From contig JAODUP010000472.1 in NCBI GenBank assembly GCA_025642065.1, positions 142,501-206,500 of the forward strand: DNA of 64,000 nt. Reading direction: 5' to 3'. The notes beneath the pieces were generated by a model. The model was given only the letters and a program-made list of their open reading frames with translations. It searched no databases and had not been told where the DNA came from. This document shows, in pieces, positions 23,684 through 34,901 of the stretch. Position numbers and translations under genes: made by a program. Source of the DNA: Paralvinella palmiformis (Eukaryota > Annelida > Polychaeta > Terebellida > Alvinellidae). Position 1 is the stretch's first letter. Each line of letters starts with the position of its first letter.

Positions 23684-26600
23684 GGTTAGATAGCTTAGAT
23701 AGAGTGGTGCTGTTCCACTCAGTTGTGAAACATGATTTTGTACAACCATCTGAAATATACACGAAGCCAGTGCAGCTGGAATAAAACTCGTGTTATACGT
23801 GTACATTCAATTTTGGGAGAGCGAGTCACCAGACATGCAGTACGGTTCTGTACTAGCTGCAAACGATTGTCGGAGAAAGAGGGGAGGGGGGTGATACTTT
23901 TATAACAATGCACTGCCACAGTCCAGCCGATAATGTATAAGGACTTAAATTGTAGCATATCTGATCATTTGTTTACTTAGAAACCACTTTTCTATACATT
24001 CTTTTAATGTTATTCATAGTTTGAATTCGAATCTAATTCTGGACCGATCTATTTGTTAGGGTTAAGAGTGACCGTAGTGTTTATGTTGCCCTTGGAGATG
24101 TGGTTGGTATCATGATTAGATCATGGGTGAGACCCTTTTATCATCCAATTATTGGTGATTAATCCAATATATTCTAAAACCGTCCAATCAATTACTTCTT
24201 TATGGTCAATCATTACTAATACTTGTGGTATTGTGGAATCGGAAGGGGAGTCTTGCCGGAGTTTGGCAATTGCTTGGTAACTTGATCTATGAAGCACGGC
24301 ATTGAGTCATCACATTAAAATCGGATTTGAGGTGGTCACGTGACCTTAACAAAAGATAATTTCGTTTAGATTTGACACAAAACTCCCTTCTGTGACATGA
24401 TATTTTGATATTCGTAGTTATTTCCTGCATGCCGATTTAAAATATATTCATTCATTCAGTCAGTCAGTTAGTTAGTCAGTCAGTCAGTCAGTCAGTCAGT
24501 CAGTCAGTCAGTCAGTCAGTCAGCCATTTATTCAGAGCTCGCTTTGAGCAACTCAATAGGAAGTCCAAATATAAATATCGTGTCTGAATTGTAGAAGCCA
24601 AAAGTTATTCGCTCGGAGGCCACGAACTCGTTGCCTAGAAAAAGAACAGCCATTGCTCCGTGTAACATAACTGATCCGGATGTGTTGTCGGCGATCCGTA
24701 GGGCACAGAGCTACCGATGTAGACAACTCTTCATGAATCTGGCATGTGCCAGTCGTCAGGATGAGACTGTTACAGATGACAGTATCAGTGTTGGCACGTG
24801 TCGTAATCCAGGTAAATCAATCATCGAGCAATTTATTATGTTGTTGACGAAAACAAAATTGTAACTAAAAACCTGTTTGTTATCATTAATATCCAGATAT
24901 AGTTCCATATCTATGGATGGATTGTGTGTTGCATAATTCCACTTGTCCGGATAGTTGTGTGTTTTGTTTCTCCCATCCCCCTTCTGTCAAGATCCGGCCT
25001 TGATCCGTATTGCAGCGTTCACCTTTAAAACAACGACACGATTTCGATTGATCCATAACTGTACTGATAAAAACAGTGATAGCCGCCATACTCTTTCTTC
25101 GACCGCTAATAGACAATTTTCGCGACGCATGCGCAGTCCACATCTAGAGTGGTTTGTGGGTCAGTGAAGTAGTAGCATGGAATTGTTTGTAAATTTACGT
25201 TTTGGGGAATTCACAGCACTAAATCGATCTACAAATTCTTGTAACAGCTTTATTTTTTTTTTTAATTCTCTGTTAGCCAATCATATAACAGAACCCAAAT
25301 GGGAAAAAATTGTATAATGACGTGTTTTGTGGAATTTATTTCCGGCTTCGTGTGCAGCTGCGTTTCAAATCGCGGCATAGAATTATTCGTTTTCTCATTT
25401 CCGGACGGCTAAATGTAGCTTCATCCTAATATGTTTAAAAACGGCCATAGGTTATCGTTTATTGGGGTTGATGTTACCAGAATGGGGTACTTAACAACAA
25501 AAAACTGTTTGCATTGAATATTCGCCATGTGGCAGATCATCTTAGTCTTGTCTGCTACGTTAGATTTGTAACATAGACAGTGGTTATTTTTGTGACTCAT
25601 GTTGATATACATGTGTACTGTACGTGTGTTATCCTTCATAGTTACCATGTCACCAAGACCTTCTTCGCCTTGTACAAGACAATATTTCTAAACAGTTAAA
25701 AATAAAACTGAATTCTATATTTTCATCGTGAATCAGCTTGTTTTAGGGGTTTTAAATTATGACCAGTTCTTTATGTCAATTATGTGTTTATGCTGATTTG
25801 CATCATCAAAGCATTAATTATCTGTACCTAATCTCCAATAATTGATCTCGTAATATGTCGGCAGTGTTAACAATATATGGCTATCAAACCGAAATATTAT
25901 ATATAGATAAGCCAAACAATGAACTATCAGTTTATGGATTCGAGCCAAGAACCTATCGGTTTCTTATTTAAAACTCTAAGTACTAAGCCATGATGGTGAA
26001 CAAGAGAGATATTGATTGCGTAGCAGCCATACCTGTTAGATAAAATGTTTTGTTTGTATGTCATAGAGTGCTGTTGTCTATTTGTATTCGGACAGTGCTC
26101 TGGGGTTGCTGCAAACATCCATGTCGTGGGTTCGAATTAGACTCACCGCTGTATTTGTGGGGTGCTACCCTAAGTACTCCCTCCTCGGCCGATGTCCCAG
26201 GTGTGATCAGGTGTGATCAGTACCGGAACTTACAAATCACTCGATCATTCCCTCATAGCACTTTAAGAGTTCAATAGAGTTATATACTGAACTAATTAAT
26301 GAACACATCAATCATAATGTTTACGTACAAAGTTGTATTATGTTGTATAACGTAACTGATACGGTATTCTTAAAAGTCATATTTGTATCTAATAACAGAT
26401 TTAGATTTCACCAAAGTGAAAGCGCCTATAAAGACCAATCGCCCTACAGGTGTCGCTCCAGTAGCCTTTGTTATTTTAGCAACTGGTCGAGGAGCTAGAC
26501 AGATTGGTCAACTATTGAGGGTTCTCTACCGAACACAGCACTTGTATATCGTACTAGTGCATACAGTAAGTCACCTGGTTCAATTGTCGTTTCACACTAA

Positions 26601-27016
26601 GACATATACAGCTTCATCACTCACTATCCATGGGCACTTCTTCTATGTCGTATTTCCGGCGTTAACTCCTAGGGTTACCAATGTGATCAGTATATGTCTG
26701 AGGTTTTAATGGACATTTAAATAATGCCTCTTCTAAAACATTTGTTATGTAAATATCGGCGTAGTCTGGTACCCAATCTTTACCCATATAAGTGCCACAT
26801 TTTTAGATGTATCACTCATCAATATAAACATAAAGTCCTTACTCTTCAAGGATAATTCCATAAAGTTCCATGACTGAATCATATACGAGATAATTTTCCA
26901 TTACGTCCTTGACCTCTTGTAAGTTTTTGGTAGTGAGTTAGTGCTGTACATACTAACAATCTCTAATGTAATTCTTTCTATAAAATCGTATACGCTTATT
27001 TGTTTTTGTTGTTTGA

Positions 27017-27086
<70 letters not shown>

Positions 27087-27636
27087 AGTAATTATCAACC
27101 ATCCAAATACAACAGAATGACATCAAAACATTCCGGATTCAAGGATATCCATCCAATCCATTATAGATCAACAACTATCTATTCCGGACTCTCCGTCAGA
27201 TGACATCCGGTTACACAAACATCGACATCCTGGATGTATCCTTCGATATGCACTGGGCTAATCCACTACGGTTCCGTATGTTATATCTGGTCCTTGGTCG
27301 ACTTCTGAGAGTTGATAAAAGATGGCAGCATGTTGTCATCTTAGAAGGTAGTGACTTTCCTGTTAGAACTGTTGATGAACTGGCTGACTATCTGGCGCAC
27401 TATAGGGATAGGAGCTTTATCTTCCTGGAAAGGGCAAGTCCAAGGTCATACATCCTAGTTTGTGCTGTTTATTATTCGGCGTCGTGTATTACCCATTATT
27501 CGGTTTAGTAAACTAGCTTGTATGTTGACGAGGAGAATGTGTCAGACACGCGCATACACACAGAGGGGGCGCGCGGTGTGTGCACACACATACACACGCA
27601 CACATACACATACACACACACATATATATATAGGTG

Positions 27637-27667
<31 letters not shown>

Positions 27668-30600
27668 CACCTATATGCATAAAAATACATATATTTACTC
27701 ACTCAATTTATCTCACACACACGATATACTCTCTCTCTCTCTCTCTTAATATCGACAAATCTATTAATGAGACACTCACCACCAGGATTGACTTACTGAC
27801 TGACACACTGACTGACTCGTGACATAATTGACTGACTGACTCACTGACTCACTGACAGAGTTACTAACTGGCTGGCTGGCTGACTAGGTAGGAATTAACG
27901 ACAAATCGGTATAAAAAAATTAAAATAATTTATTTACACCATTTTGTGGAATGCGGCCTGACAATCCTAAATCCCGAACTTTTTCTCTTCTTGTGTATAA
28001 GAACGGATCCGAGGTGACTCACTGCTCCGATACGACCAGAATTCGGGCTGGCCCATGGTGTTTAATTGCGAAATTACGTGCCGTGAAGTGAGCAAATCCC
28101 GATTACATAAAGACCAGCGAAACTCCTTCCGGATGAAAGCCGAGGCACCTCCACAAACAATAGCGGTTGTCCACAGACATCTAGTGTCTGGATTAAAACT
28201 CACGCCGGGCGGCTATGTCTAAAGGATATTTCATCTTTCACTTCGCCGCATTATCTTCGAAGATCGTTCTGCTCTTTTAGCATATTCTTCATCTACATCA
28301 AACGTGTCATATCCAGTGAAGTTTTGTTGGTGTCTCTGTTCCAGTTTCGCCCGAGCCCTAGGTCTTCACCATCTGTTCGTCGAGTGTGAGGGACGAGCGT
28401 GGAGAGTTGGTCGAAGACAGCTCCCGAACGGCCTCAGACTCGGGATAGGATACTCGAGGATGATTCTGGCTCGTAACATGGTTAAGTACTTCGTACATGG
28501 TTCGGATCAGTTTGTTAGCAACATGAGGGCTTATTGGACGTTCTCAATGAACCCTTTCGAGGTAAGCCGAGGAAGGTTATGATTATTATGATTATGAAAA
28601 TATTCATTTTGTTGTTGATAAAACTGCTGCCGCTACTGTTGTTATTGCTGCTGCTGCTGCTGCTGCTGCTGTTACTACTACTACTGCTACTACTACTAGT
28701 AGTAGTACTTATACATTCTTTTTGCGTCATCAATTAGTTGACTTTAAAATTTATATTATAATAAATTTTAAACTCTCTTCCTCATACGTTCTAAGACACT
28801 GAATGGCCTAACTTGTGCCAATGTGTCGTTAAATTGCATCCATTCATCTACTACAACTACAACTACTACTACTACTACTACTACTGTTACTGCTGTTACT
28901 ACTACTACTAATGTTACTACTACTACTACCACTGCTACACTACTGCTGCTTACTTATTTAATCCTCTTCGTCCCCAGTGGGACATAAAACTACAACAACG
29001 AACTGTTGTAGTTTCCGTAACAATATTTATTTTTACGGAACAACCACCCAGCCTAGAGGATCGGGTGCTGGGTTTTGTCTGGTCCCTGCTCTGAACCCTT
29101 CTCGGCTTGGTTTAACCTGTCAGGGGCTTAAGTCCCACGCCGGTATGGCTTCCAGAGTCCTTGAGATACGTAAGTACCATCACTATCGGCAAGGTAACAG
29201 CACAGAGGGAGATACTGCTACTGCTACTACCACTATTACTACCACTACTACAACTATAACAACTACACATACTTCCACTACCAATAATAATAATTTAACA
29301 AGCCCCGACGTGTAAGCTCCAAAGTGAAGTTCTCAAAAAGATCCTGCTGACTGACCGACTGATTGACTGACTGACTGACTGATTATCCTAAACGAGCCAA
29401 TTCACAGCTTCGCTGACGCTTTCAAATAACGATCCTGAAATCGTTTTCAGAGCTTCTTCCAAACGTTGGCACTGAACACCATCTTCTGCGAACGGGTGAT
29501 CCCGACCAGTCCCTTCTGGAGGCTGATGGACGACGAAGAGAGGTCATGTGACTGCCAGGATCGGCATTTGTACGTTGATTGGTGCAGTTGCGCGGGGGGA
29601 GCCTCAGCTGGTGTGAAGTGCTGCTTTCCTTACCCGCACAGACCGGATGATATTCCGGAATTACTTAACATCGTATGTTATCTATTATGCTGTCATCTTA
29701 TCTTCCTTTTACTAAAGTGTCCCGGTAAAGCAGAAAGGAATGCGGGTTAAAGAAATGGGTTGAAATAAATACTTAATAAAGTGTCCCTAATGGCAATAGC
29801 CACGTAACCACAGCGTACAGTAAAGCCCCGATATAAGCGATACCGCGGATTATATAATAGTACATCATTATATATGGTTCTGCAGCAAAACGATATAATT
29901 GCACAACAGTGAAATGAGATCTGAATTAAAACGAATACAAATTCTCTAAGCATTTCTAGAGAAAATTATTTCTATCGACACGAATAGTAATTGTAAGATG
30001 GCGCGATGTCCTTTGATATAATTCGTTTTACGGGCAGATTTTACGTTCTGTTGATATGTAAATCGTTCTTGTTTTGTACTATTGTACAAATAAATAGGGA
30101 TTTATGTTGGCCGATTTAAACATCACACTTGTCCACGAGGTCCAAAAACGCACGATTATTCGCAAACAGTCGTAGTAGCGCCGTTTATAGGTCATCGTTA
30201 TATGCCTCACAACAAACCTGATACGGATGACCTGACCTAGTTTGATCGTTCCAGGTTAGTAAACAGTTGGAGAAGCCGTTGTTCTTTGCCACAAAGTTCG
30301 ACAGTTTGATCAGTCAACTGGCCATCAACAAAGTCCACATTGACGTCCATGGCAAGATAAAGACAAGTAATGCACTAGCCTTTTTCATTCGATCAATTTT
30401 AATTGAACTTTTATCATCCTAATCCGTTGCATCGGCTACTAATTAGTACGTGTTCCGCTTCTTTTTTGCGACGCGTCCTGTGCTTTGATCAAAATATAAC
30501 GAGGGCGAAGCGAATGTTTAGTGGGTAAAAAATTCCTCTTCTAAATATAGGCATTTCAACCGAACAAAGGTAAATATAATCGCCAAGATTTTTTTTATTT

Positions 30601-31987
30601 ACAACTTTATTGCTGGTACTTCGTTATATTTAAATACAACTATTAAATTTCACTTTCAAATGAACACAACAATAATGGCGAAGAGTTTTAATAAAGGAAA
30701 TGAATCAATATAATAAATAATACTGTTAATAATAAGTATTAAAACATCAATACAATATCATAATCATATAACAATTTTTAAATGTTTAAGTTACAAAAAC
30801 TTTGATGACATCATATTAACTATCACGGAATAGTGCTAAATATGTTTACATTTGCCCTAATCATCCATGATGATTGTAAACAAATATGGTTGTCAACAAT
30901 AGCAATACGTGTTCTGTAAAGAAACGGCATCCATAACGTTTCTGGGGCATGGCTTATCTTGGTGAAAGCGTACTAACACCGATAGACTTTCAGTTTCTTC
31001 CAAAACATCGTCTCTTTTTAACTTTGCGGGGTATTTCTGTGGACGATGGTTCTGTGCTAGGTTGCCCACAATCCGGGATAGGTAAACAACTTGACTCTGC
31101 TTGGGAAGCCTTCACTTAATGGCTGTCTTCTGGAGATGTCCTGGAAAAACCTACTTAGTAGGAACTGCACTTGTACGAAGGCGCCTATTTTGACCACTTT
31201 TATCAAGACGATCATCCTGAAAATGAGCTGAACAAATTTTACTATATTTTGTCGGCTTGAAATGCTCAGTTCTGGAGAAATATTTTGAAAATTTCTAATA
31301 ACTGTTGTAATATAACGGACACCAAACTGCTGTATGAAAAGTTTTTCTTCAATCGAATCGTCTGGATGAATCGTCTAGATTTTGTAGTCACGATTCGTGG
31401 TTCTCATTGCCATTGCATAATCCTACACTGTTAATGCATACACTCACACACGCACACACAAGGTTTTAAAAAGTGGGAAATAAATCATACTACACAGTCA
31501 TTTAAACTGCTGCAAAACATATATAACACATTATAGATAAACTCATAGAATATTATAATAAAGTTTGTTGAGTCAAACATTTATATACATCGAAGTTAGA
31601 AATACGCTGCTAAACTGGAAAGGGAGTTTTCCAAGCCGAAAATAAACACTAATCAAATGGCGGAAGTCGTTAACCTTTACTTGCGTCACAAGTTATAGTG
31701 GCGTGGCGTAGTGAAAGAAATAAGAACTAGCGAACGTTTGTAATTTAACTATATTTGTCCTGCTGCACTCTACTAATGTGGCCGTCAAAACCTAGCTTAT
31801 TGCTCATCATGTCTCCTGTGGTAACTGTTCCAGCATCACTAATCGGTGTATTAGTCGATATTCATTTATTGTAGTAAATACGGCAACCCTTCAGCGACCT
31901 TAACAATGTTATTTCTTCTTGGTTACTCATAAGGCTGTTTGCCAGACATTGTCGAATACCTTCTTGTAGTCCATGAAAACAATATAC

Positions 31988-32026
<39 letters not shown>

Positions 32027-32077
32027 TGTGAATATCTACACATTGTAAAGGTTCTTAATCAAATCCTGATGATGATG

Positions 32078-32115
<38 letters not shown>

Positions 32116-32538
32116 ATTTATTATTAAAATGAACAATGCATACCTTACCAGCTAGTCAGGGTCTGGATCACTACTGGTATAATGTCTACCATCACGAGGA
32201 CAAGAGATATTCGGCCGGAGATACCGCCATCACGTATTTCGCTGCCTTTGCGAGGATGACTTTGTCAAAGGCATCGGACCGGAAGTCGCTAAGCATCGGT
32301 AAACTGCTCGAGGTCCATGCACTATTCCGGAATGACGTCATGCGAGGATATCTGGTTAAGTTCGAGGTGAAACGGGCATCGCCGACCGATGACAGCGCTC
32401 ACCGGAACTACGTCATAGAGAGCTGCGTACAGCGAATCGATATGCCGAATGTTAGATCACGTGTTAAACATGACAGCGCCCTTTTGACAAGACTTAAGGA
32501 TGTACAGGTATGAAATGAAATAAGATTTTGACTTATTG

Positions 32539-32573
<35 letters not shown>

Positions 32574-33270
32574 CAATTATTACTAATTAATTAATTTATT
32601 TATTTATTTATTATTTAATTAAAGCTTTCCTTTACAGGTGACCAGCAATTACAGCCGGCAAAATCTAACCTTTGACCCATTGGGTATACTCCTCGGGCCG
32701 TTTAGCGTTATCGATTTCGTGACGTCGTGGGCCGACGGCACTGACGTCGGCAACTTCTCGGCCGTCTTCTACGATCCGACGTTAGAGATGGTGGCCGTGT
32801 ACGACGTCGTCGTGCCCATGACGTCACGCCGCCATAACGTCAGAACCGAGCGGTTCCAATTGCCGCTGCGCCCCGGCTGGTGGACGGTAAGGTATTACGA
32901 CGGGCGGGGGGAATTCTTCGAGCCCTTTCTGGTGCTGCCCTCGACCTTTTACCAAGGTCACCCGTTAGTCACCGTCGACGGGGCGAAGCGGGTCCACGGC
33001 GGCCCGCCGTCTGGACGCTACCTGGAGGGGGATTTCGGGCTGCCCAAGCCCACGGGCCTCACGGCCGCCCGACTGGAAGCCGCCCAAAACGCCAGGAAGG
33101 TAGGAGACCAGCTGATTGGCTGGATCGATGACCTTCTTAGTGGACAGTGGACCATACGAGCCGTCTGCTATCCGGAAGGACAGCCGAAGCCGGACTATCT
33201 CGTTAGCTTCGTCTGCCAGGATACGGATTGGAGCTCGTATATGACTGATATAAAATCCAGAGTGAACTAA
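23119..33270 (+). CDS. Peptide O-xylosyltransferase-family protein (XYLT-like), complete nine-exon gene, divergent active site
   Basis: Family members are Golgi type II enzymes that transfer xylose from UDP-xylose to serine, starting glycosaminoglycan chains. Exons: 23119-23349, 24595-24811, 26399-26565, 27167-27444, 28345-28561, 29451-29672, 30255-30366, 32152-32507, 32638-33270. They total 2433 bases, 810 codons plus stop, with all phases consistent. Order: short basic cytoplasmic tail, membrane anchor (about 15-36), His/Gln-rich stem, Cys-rich segment (about 95-150), Branch-type glycosyltransferase core (about 165-450), Xylo_C-type C-terminal domain (about 480-810). No WSC domain is seen. 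Conserved landmarks include GSDFPVRT, HHLFVECEGRAWRVG, ESFFQT, VDWCSC, LDHYWYNVY and LPLRPGWWTV. Several residues expected in active enzymes are changed (see findings), so it may be a divergent or inactive paralogue. Assignment to the family is firm; activity is not. Confidence 0.9.
23644..23677. repeat. (TA)n microsatellite
   Basis: TA run that abuts the LINE relic on its 3' side (minus strand). Confidence 0.95.
23678..23958 (-). mobile_element. LINE reverse-transcriptase 3' fragment, frameshifted
   Basis: The minus strand reads RLQLVQNRTACLVTRSP, then LFQLHWLRVYFRWLYKI. After a frame change near 23750 it continues as LSGTAPLYLSYL. This is the standard C-terminal series of animal LINE polymerases (LQ.vQNraaRlvt..., LHWLPv..Ri.yKi, l.g.aP.YLsdL). 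It lies in intron 1 of the XYLT-like gene, antisense to it, and ends in (TA)n. Confidence 0.8.
24456..24523. repeat. (CAGT)n tetranucleotide microsatellite
   Basis: About 16 near-perfect CAGT units, with a TTAG variant at the start. Confidence 0.95.
24595..24811 (+). CDS. XYLT-like exon 2 (Cys-rich segment)
   Basis: Encodes KPKVIRSEATNSLPRKR, then CNITDPDVLSAIRRAQSYRC and further cysteines to TCRNP. This lines up with the cysteine-rich region before the catalytic core in vertebrate XYLTs (CDIVGKEAISAL.. type). Acceptor GAATTGTAG is weak in pyrimidines but gives phase 0 with exon 1. An alternative acceptor lies at 24638. Donor GTAAAT, phase 1. Confidence 0.78.
24812..26398 (+). other. XYLT-like intron 2
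   Basis: 1.6-kb intron. A B-box-like GGGTTCGAATTAGACTC at about 26128 and the nearby short duplication GTGTGATCAG (twice, 26201-26220) hint at an old SINE, not firmly assignable. Confidence 0.6.
26399..26565 (+). CDS. XYLT-like exon 3 (start of glycosyltransferase fold)
   Basis: Encodes LDFTKVKAPIKTNRPTGVAP, then VAFVILATGRGARQIGQLLR and VLYRTQHLYIVLVHT. It corresponds to the first beta strand and helix of the family (..IAFVLVVHGRASRQI..). The His of the VHG motif reads Thr here. Acceptor CTAATAACAG, donor GTAAGT. Confidence 0.88.
26741..26995 (+). repeat. Dispersed repeat, copy 2 (pairs with 1452-1740)
   Basis: Same orientation and block order as copy 1, and likewise followed closely by (TA)n at 27018-27083. 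Lies in XYLT-like intron 3. Confidence 0.7.
27018..27083. repeat. (TA)n microsatellite
   Basis: About 33 TA units, 84 bases before exon 4. Confidence 0.95.
27167..27444 (+). CDS. XYLT-like exon 4 (nucleotide-sugar-binding half of the core)
   Basis: Begins INNYLFRTLRQMTSGYTN and contains HVVILEGSDFPVRTVDELAD, matching the INLSAADYPIRTNDQL region of XYLTs with the Asp and PxRT retained. The family VDKRS and WGG motifs are absent, the latter reading HWANP. Acceptor CCATTATAG, donor GTCATA at 27445 (phase 2). Confidence 0.82.
27545..27760. repeat. Compound microsatellite (CA)n-(TA)n-(CT)n
   Basis: CA-rich 27560-27620, TA-rich with a TATATAGGTGTATATA palindrome 27621-27680, and a CT run near 27730. 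Intron 4. Confidence 0.9.
27770..27880. repeat. Degenerate (CTGA)n tract
   Basis: Imperfect CTGACTGA units with drift to CTGG. Confidence 0.75.
28150..28290 (+). mobile_element. Degenerate SINE (family A) fragment
   Basis: Retains GGATATTTCATCTTTCACTT, then CGCCGCATTATCTTCGAAGA and a TTCTGCTCTTTTAGC version of the CGGCCCATTTAGC tail. Old, diverged copy just before exon 5. Confidence 0.5.
28345..28561 (+). CDS. XYLT-like exon 5 (acceptor-side core)
   Basis: Encodes FARALGLHHLFVECEGRAWR and VGRRQLPNGLRLGIGYSRMI, ending MNPFE. The LFVECE..WR.G..R.P block is family-typical. The segment that reads GSDWF in human enzymes aligns here to GYSRM, without the Asp. Acceptor CTGTTCCAG, donor GTAAGC. Confidence 0.9.
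28615..28960. repeat. CTG/CTA trinucleotide tracts
   Basis: Two blocks (about 28620-28715 and 28850-28945) of GCTGCTGCT and TACTACTAC units in intron 5. Confidence 0.9.
28961..29200. other. Compositionally distinct GC-rich insert, possible old mobile element
   Basis: Sequence at 29040-29190 (GGGTGCTGGGTTTTGTCTGG and on) is much less AT-rich than its surroundings and lies between trinucleotide tracts. It looks like a fragment of an interspersed element, but the family is not recognised. Confidence 0.3.
29451..29672 (+). CDS. XYLT-like exon 6 (catalytic Glu region and Cys cluster)
   Basis: Begins SFFQTLALNTIFCE directly after MNPFE, keeping the family ESFF motif with its Glu. Then come SCDCQDRHLYVDWCSCAG and CC. 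VDWC.C is a family signature. Acceptor CGTTTTCAG, donor GTATGT. Confidence 0.92.
29673..30254 (+). other. XYLT-like intron 6
   Basis: 0.6-kb intron; nothing recognised. Ends ATCGTTCCAG. Confidence 0.8.
30255..30366 (+). CDS. XYLT-like exon 7 (FFA.KF block)
   Basis: Encodes VSKQLEKPLFFATKFDSLIS and QLAINKVHIDVHGKIKT. Human enzymes read FFARKFEAVV; the Arg is Thr here, the Lys is kept. Donor GTAATG, phase 1. Confidence 0.85.
30367..32151 (+). other. XYLT-like intron 7, with (TA)n and (TTA)n
   Basis: 1.8-kb AT-rich intron. Microsatellites at 31988-32023 (TA) and 32070-32115 (TTA). No gene seen. The acceptor CTTACCAG at 32151 is chosen because it alone restores phase. Confidence 0.75.
32152..32507 (+). 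CDS. XYLT-like exon 8 (start of C-terminal domain)
   Basis: Encodes TSQGLDHYWYNVYHHEDKRY, then DTAITYFAAFARMTLSKA and onward to LKDVQ. It corresponds to the ..LRSYWENVYD / LTLYHSFARL region. Donor GTATGA, phase 0. Confidence 0.9.
32508..32637 (+). other. XYLT-like intron 8, (TTA)n-rich
   Basis: Short 130-base intron, mostly TTA and TTTA repeats, ending TTCCTTTACAG. Confidence 0.85.
32638..33270 (+). CDS. XYLT-like exon 9 (Xylo_C domain and stop)
   Basis: 210 codons then TAA. Contains LGILLGPFSVID, DPTLEMVAVYDVVV, QLPLRPGWWTVRYYDGRGEF, RLEAAQNARKVGDQLIGWID and a terminal VCQDTDWSSY block, all in the family order. The DWD motif found here in human XYLTs is replaced by NYS. The exon is clearly GC-richer than its introns. 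Confidence 0.95.
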   Translation: MTSNYSRQNLTFDPLGILLGPFSVIDFVTSWADGTDVGNFSAVFYDPTLEMVAVYDVVVPMTSRRHNVRTERFQLPLRPGWWTVRYYDGRGEFFEPFLVLPSTFYQGHPLVTVDGAKRVHGGPPSGRYLEGDFGLPKPTGLTAARLEAAQNARKVGDQLIGWIDDLLSGQWTIRAVCYPEGQPKPDYLVSFVCQDTDWSSYMTDIKSRVN

Positions 33271-33299
33271 ATGCCTGATGACGTTGTGGCTGTCAAATG

Positions 33300-33317
33300 A
33301 ATAAACTTGAAAATAAA
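33300..33317 (+). terminator. Poly(A) signals of the XYLT-like gene
   Basis: AATAAA at 33300-33305 and 33312-33317, only 30-45 bases after the stop, so the 3' UTR is very short. Confidence 0.65.
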
Positions 33318-33354
33318 TATGTTATTGTTGTCCCTATGGTTATCGTTGTTGTCT

Positions 33355-33375
33355 TCCTTATTATTATTATTATTA

Positions 33376-33407
<32 letters not shown>

Positions 33408-33410
33408 TTA
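33355..33410. repeat. (TTA)n microsatellite
   Basis: TTA run with a single TTT break. Confidence 0.95.
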
Positions 33411-33427
33411 TATATGTATATGTATAT

Positions 33428-33620
33428 GCGGTTTTGTGGTCTAGTTGGTAGCGCGTTGGACCACAGATCACTACCACCTGAGTTTGAATATCGGCGTTGG
33501 CATATCTGAAGGGCGTTCCATCTTTGACTTCGCTTCATAACCTTTGAAGGTCGATCGGCCCATTTAGCCTACCGCGTGCGCAAAAGTGGCCGCAAAACAT
33601 CAATCATCATCATCATCAAT
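33428..33620 (+). mobile_element. tRNA-derived SINE (family A), near full length
   Basis: Head TGGTCTAGTTGGTAGCGCG is an A-box-like pol III promoter and GAGTTTGAATATCGGCG a B-box-like one. The body contains TCCATCTTTGACTTCGCTTC and TCGGCCCATTTAGCCTACC. The tail is (CAT)n. Confidence 0.85.
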
Positions 33621-34200
33621 TTTCATCATCAGTCATCATTAATCTTCATCATCATCCACCAGCCACGTACAGAACATAGAAGGACAATAGTTTCAATGAA
33701 AACCTATAATTATCAACCATCATAAACGTCACAAAACTAACTGATACGATATAACAATTGCCGAGATCGCCAAAGATCTTCAATATACATGTATATGTGT
33801 ATAAGTATTTTTAAACAAATATTTCCAGCGTTTGGTAATATTTTCTATACTACAGTATATTTTATTATTATAATAAATTTGACCGGTCGTCCTGATGTAT
33901 ACATTAATATATTTATTGGAAGTTATATTTTATCACTTGTCGATTGACTTGTTGGTGTGAGCATATATTATATTATTCAATTATATTATGTAATATTAAT
34001 ATGTTGTAAAGTCATTGTATACTTGATAGGACATTATGACTAGTAGTAGTAATAGTGATAATCATCACAAAATAGTAGTAGTAGTAGTAGTAGTATGACA
34101 AATACTACACGATTAATATCTTTTAAATCATTACAGGGTTTTTACAGACATATTAATTGGGGTATTATTATATTACATATTATTTTTACAGCGCCTTTGA
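33621..34200. other. AT-rich intergenic DNA
   Basis: (TAG)n tract at about 34077-34096, otherwise nothing recognised. Confidence 0.4.
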
Positions 34201-34263
34201 ATGGCTCATGCTAGTAAGGGCTCTTTATTAAATATACATTATTATTATTATTATTGGTTTTGG

Positions 34264-34618
34264 TTTTGTTGTTCGGGGAGAATCCCCAGGCTGTCGCTTA
34301 ATCAGCACAGCCTCTATTTTGAGTGGTTGAGAAATCTCCTCCCCCACCACTCACAGGGGAGCAGTACGGAAAGATGGAGCCGAAATACCCTGAGGGTGGT
34401 CACTGCCAGAGTGTTTTACGTCCTCAGGGGGGTTTTAACGTCCTCCTTTATTTTAAATAATTCAGTGGAGACGGCAGCGCCATTTAACGTGGTCAGCCAC
34501 CCACGATGTAGTGAGCCGAGAAATTAATCCCTGGAAAAGTTTCGACCTCTTGTGGGGTTCGAACCTGCGACCGTTGGCACCAAGTGCCGGGTGCTCAACC
34601 ACTAGACCACCGGAGCTC
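34264..34618 (-). mobile_element. tRNA-derived SINE (family B)
   Basis: The reverse strand begins GAGCTCCGGTGGTCTAGTGG (A box) and has CGCAGGTTCGAACCCCAC (perfect B box) about 45 bases on, the layout of a tRNA head. A body of about 270 bases follows. Both sides are (TTA)n, so the target duplication cannot be read. It is unrelated to family A beyond the tRNA head. Confidence 0.8.
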
Positions 34619-34823
34619 ACTATTATTATTATTATTATTATTACACGATATGTTGGTCACCGGTAGCAGAATCATAACGTTTTCTATTCCAGTTTGTAAA
34701 CACATTTAAAAATACATTTTCGGTGCTCAATCATTACGTAACTAATGACAACATAACAAACATTCTAACGTCACATCAAACGTATCGTTTATGAAATAGA
34801 TGCGGGCTCTATCTGTATAAGTG

Positions 34824-34826
<3 letters not shown>

Positions 34827-34877
<51 letters not shown>

Positions 34878-34891
34878 ACACACACACACAC
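34827..34891. repeat. (CA)n microsatellite
   Basis: About 32 CA units with one TA interruption. Confidence 0.95.
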
Positions 34892-34901
34892 AACTATACA
34901 A

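Noticed and set aside
33428..33500. tRNA gene
   Set aside because: A- and B-box-like words are present, but the arms do not pair as a cloverleaf and the unit recurs as part of a longer SINE.
34500..34618. tRNA gene on the minus strand
   Set aside because: Perfect B box, but it continues into a SINE body and the acceptor stem does not close.
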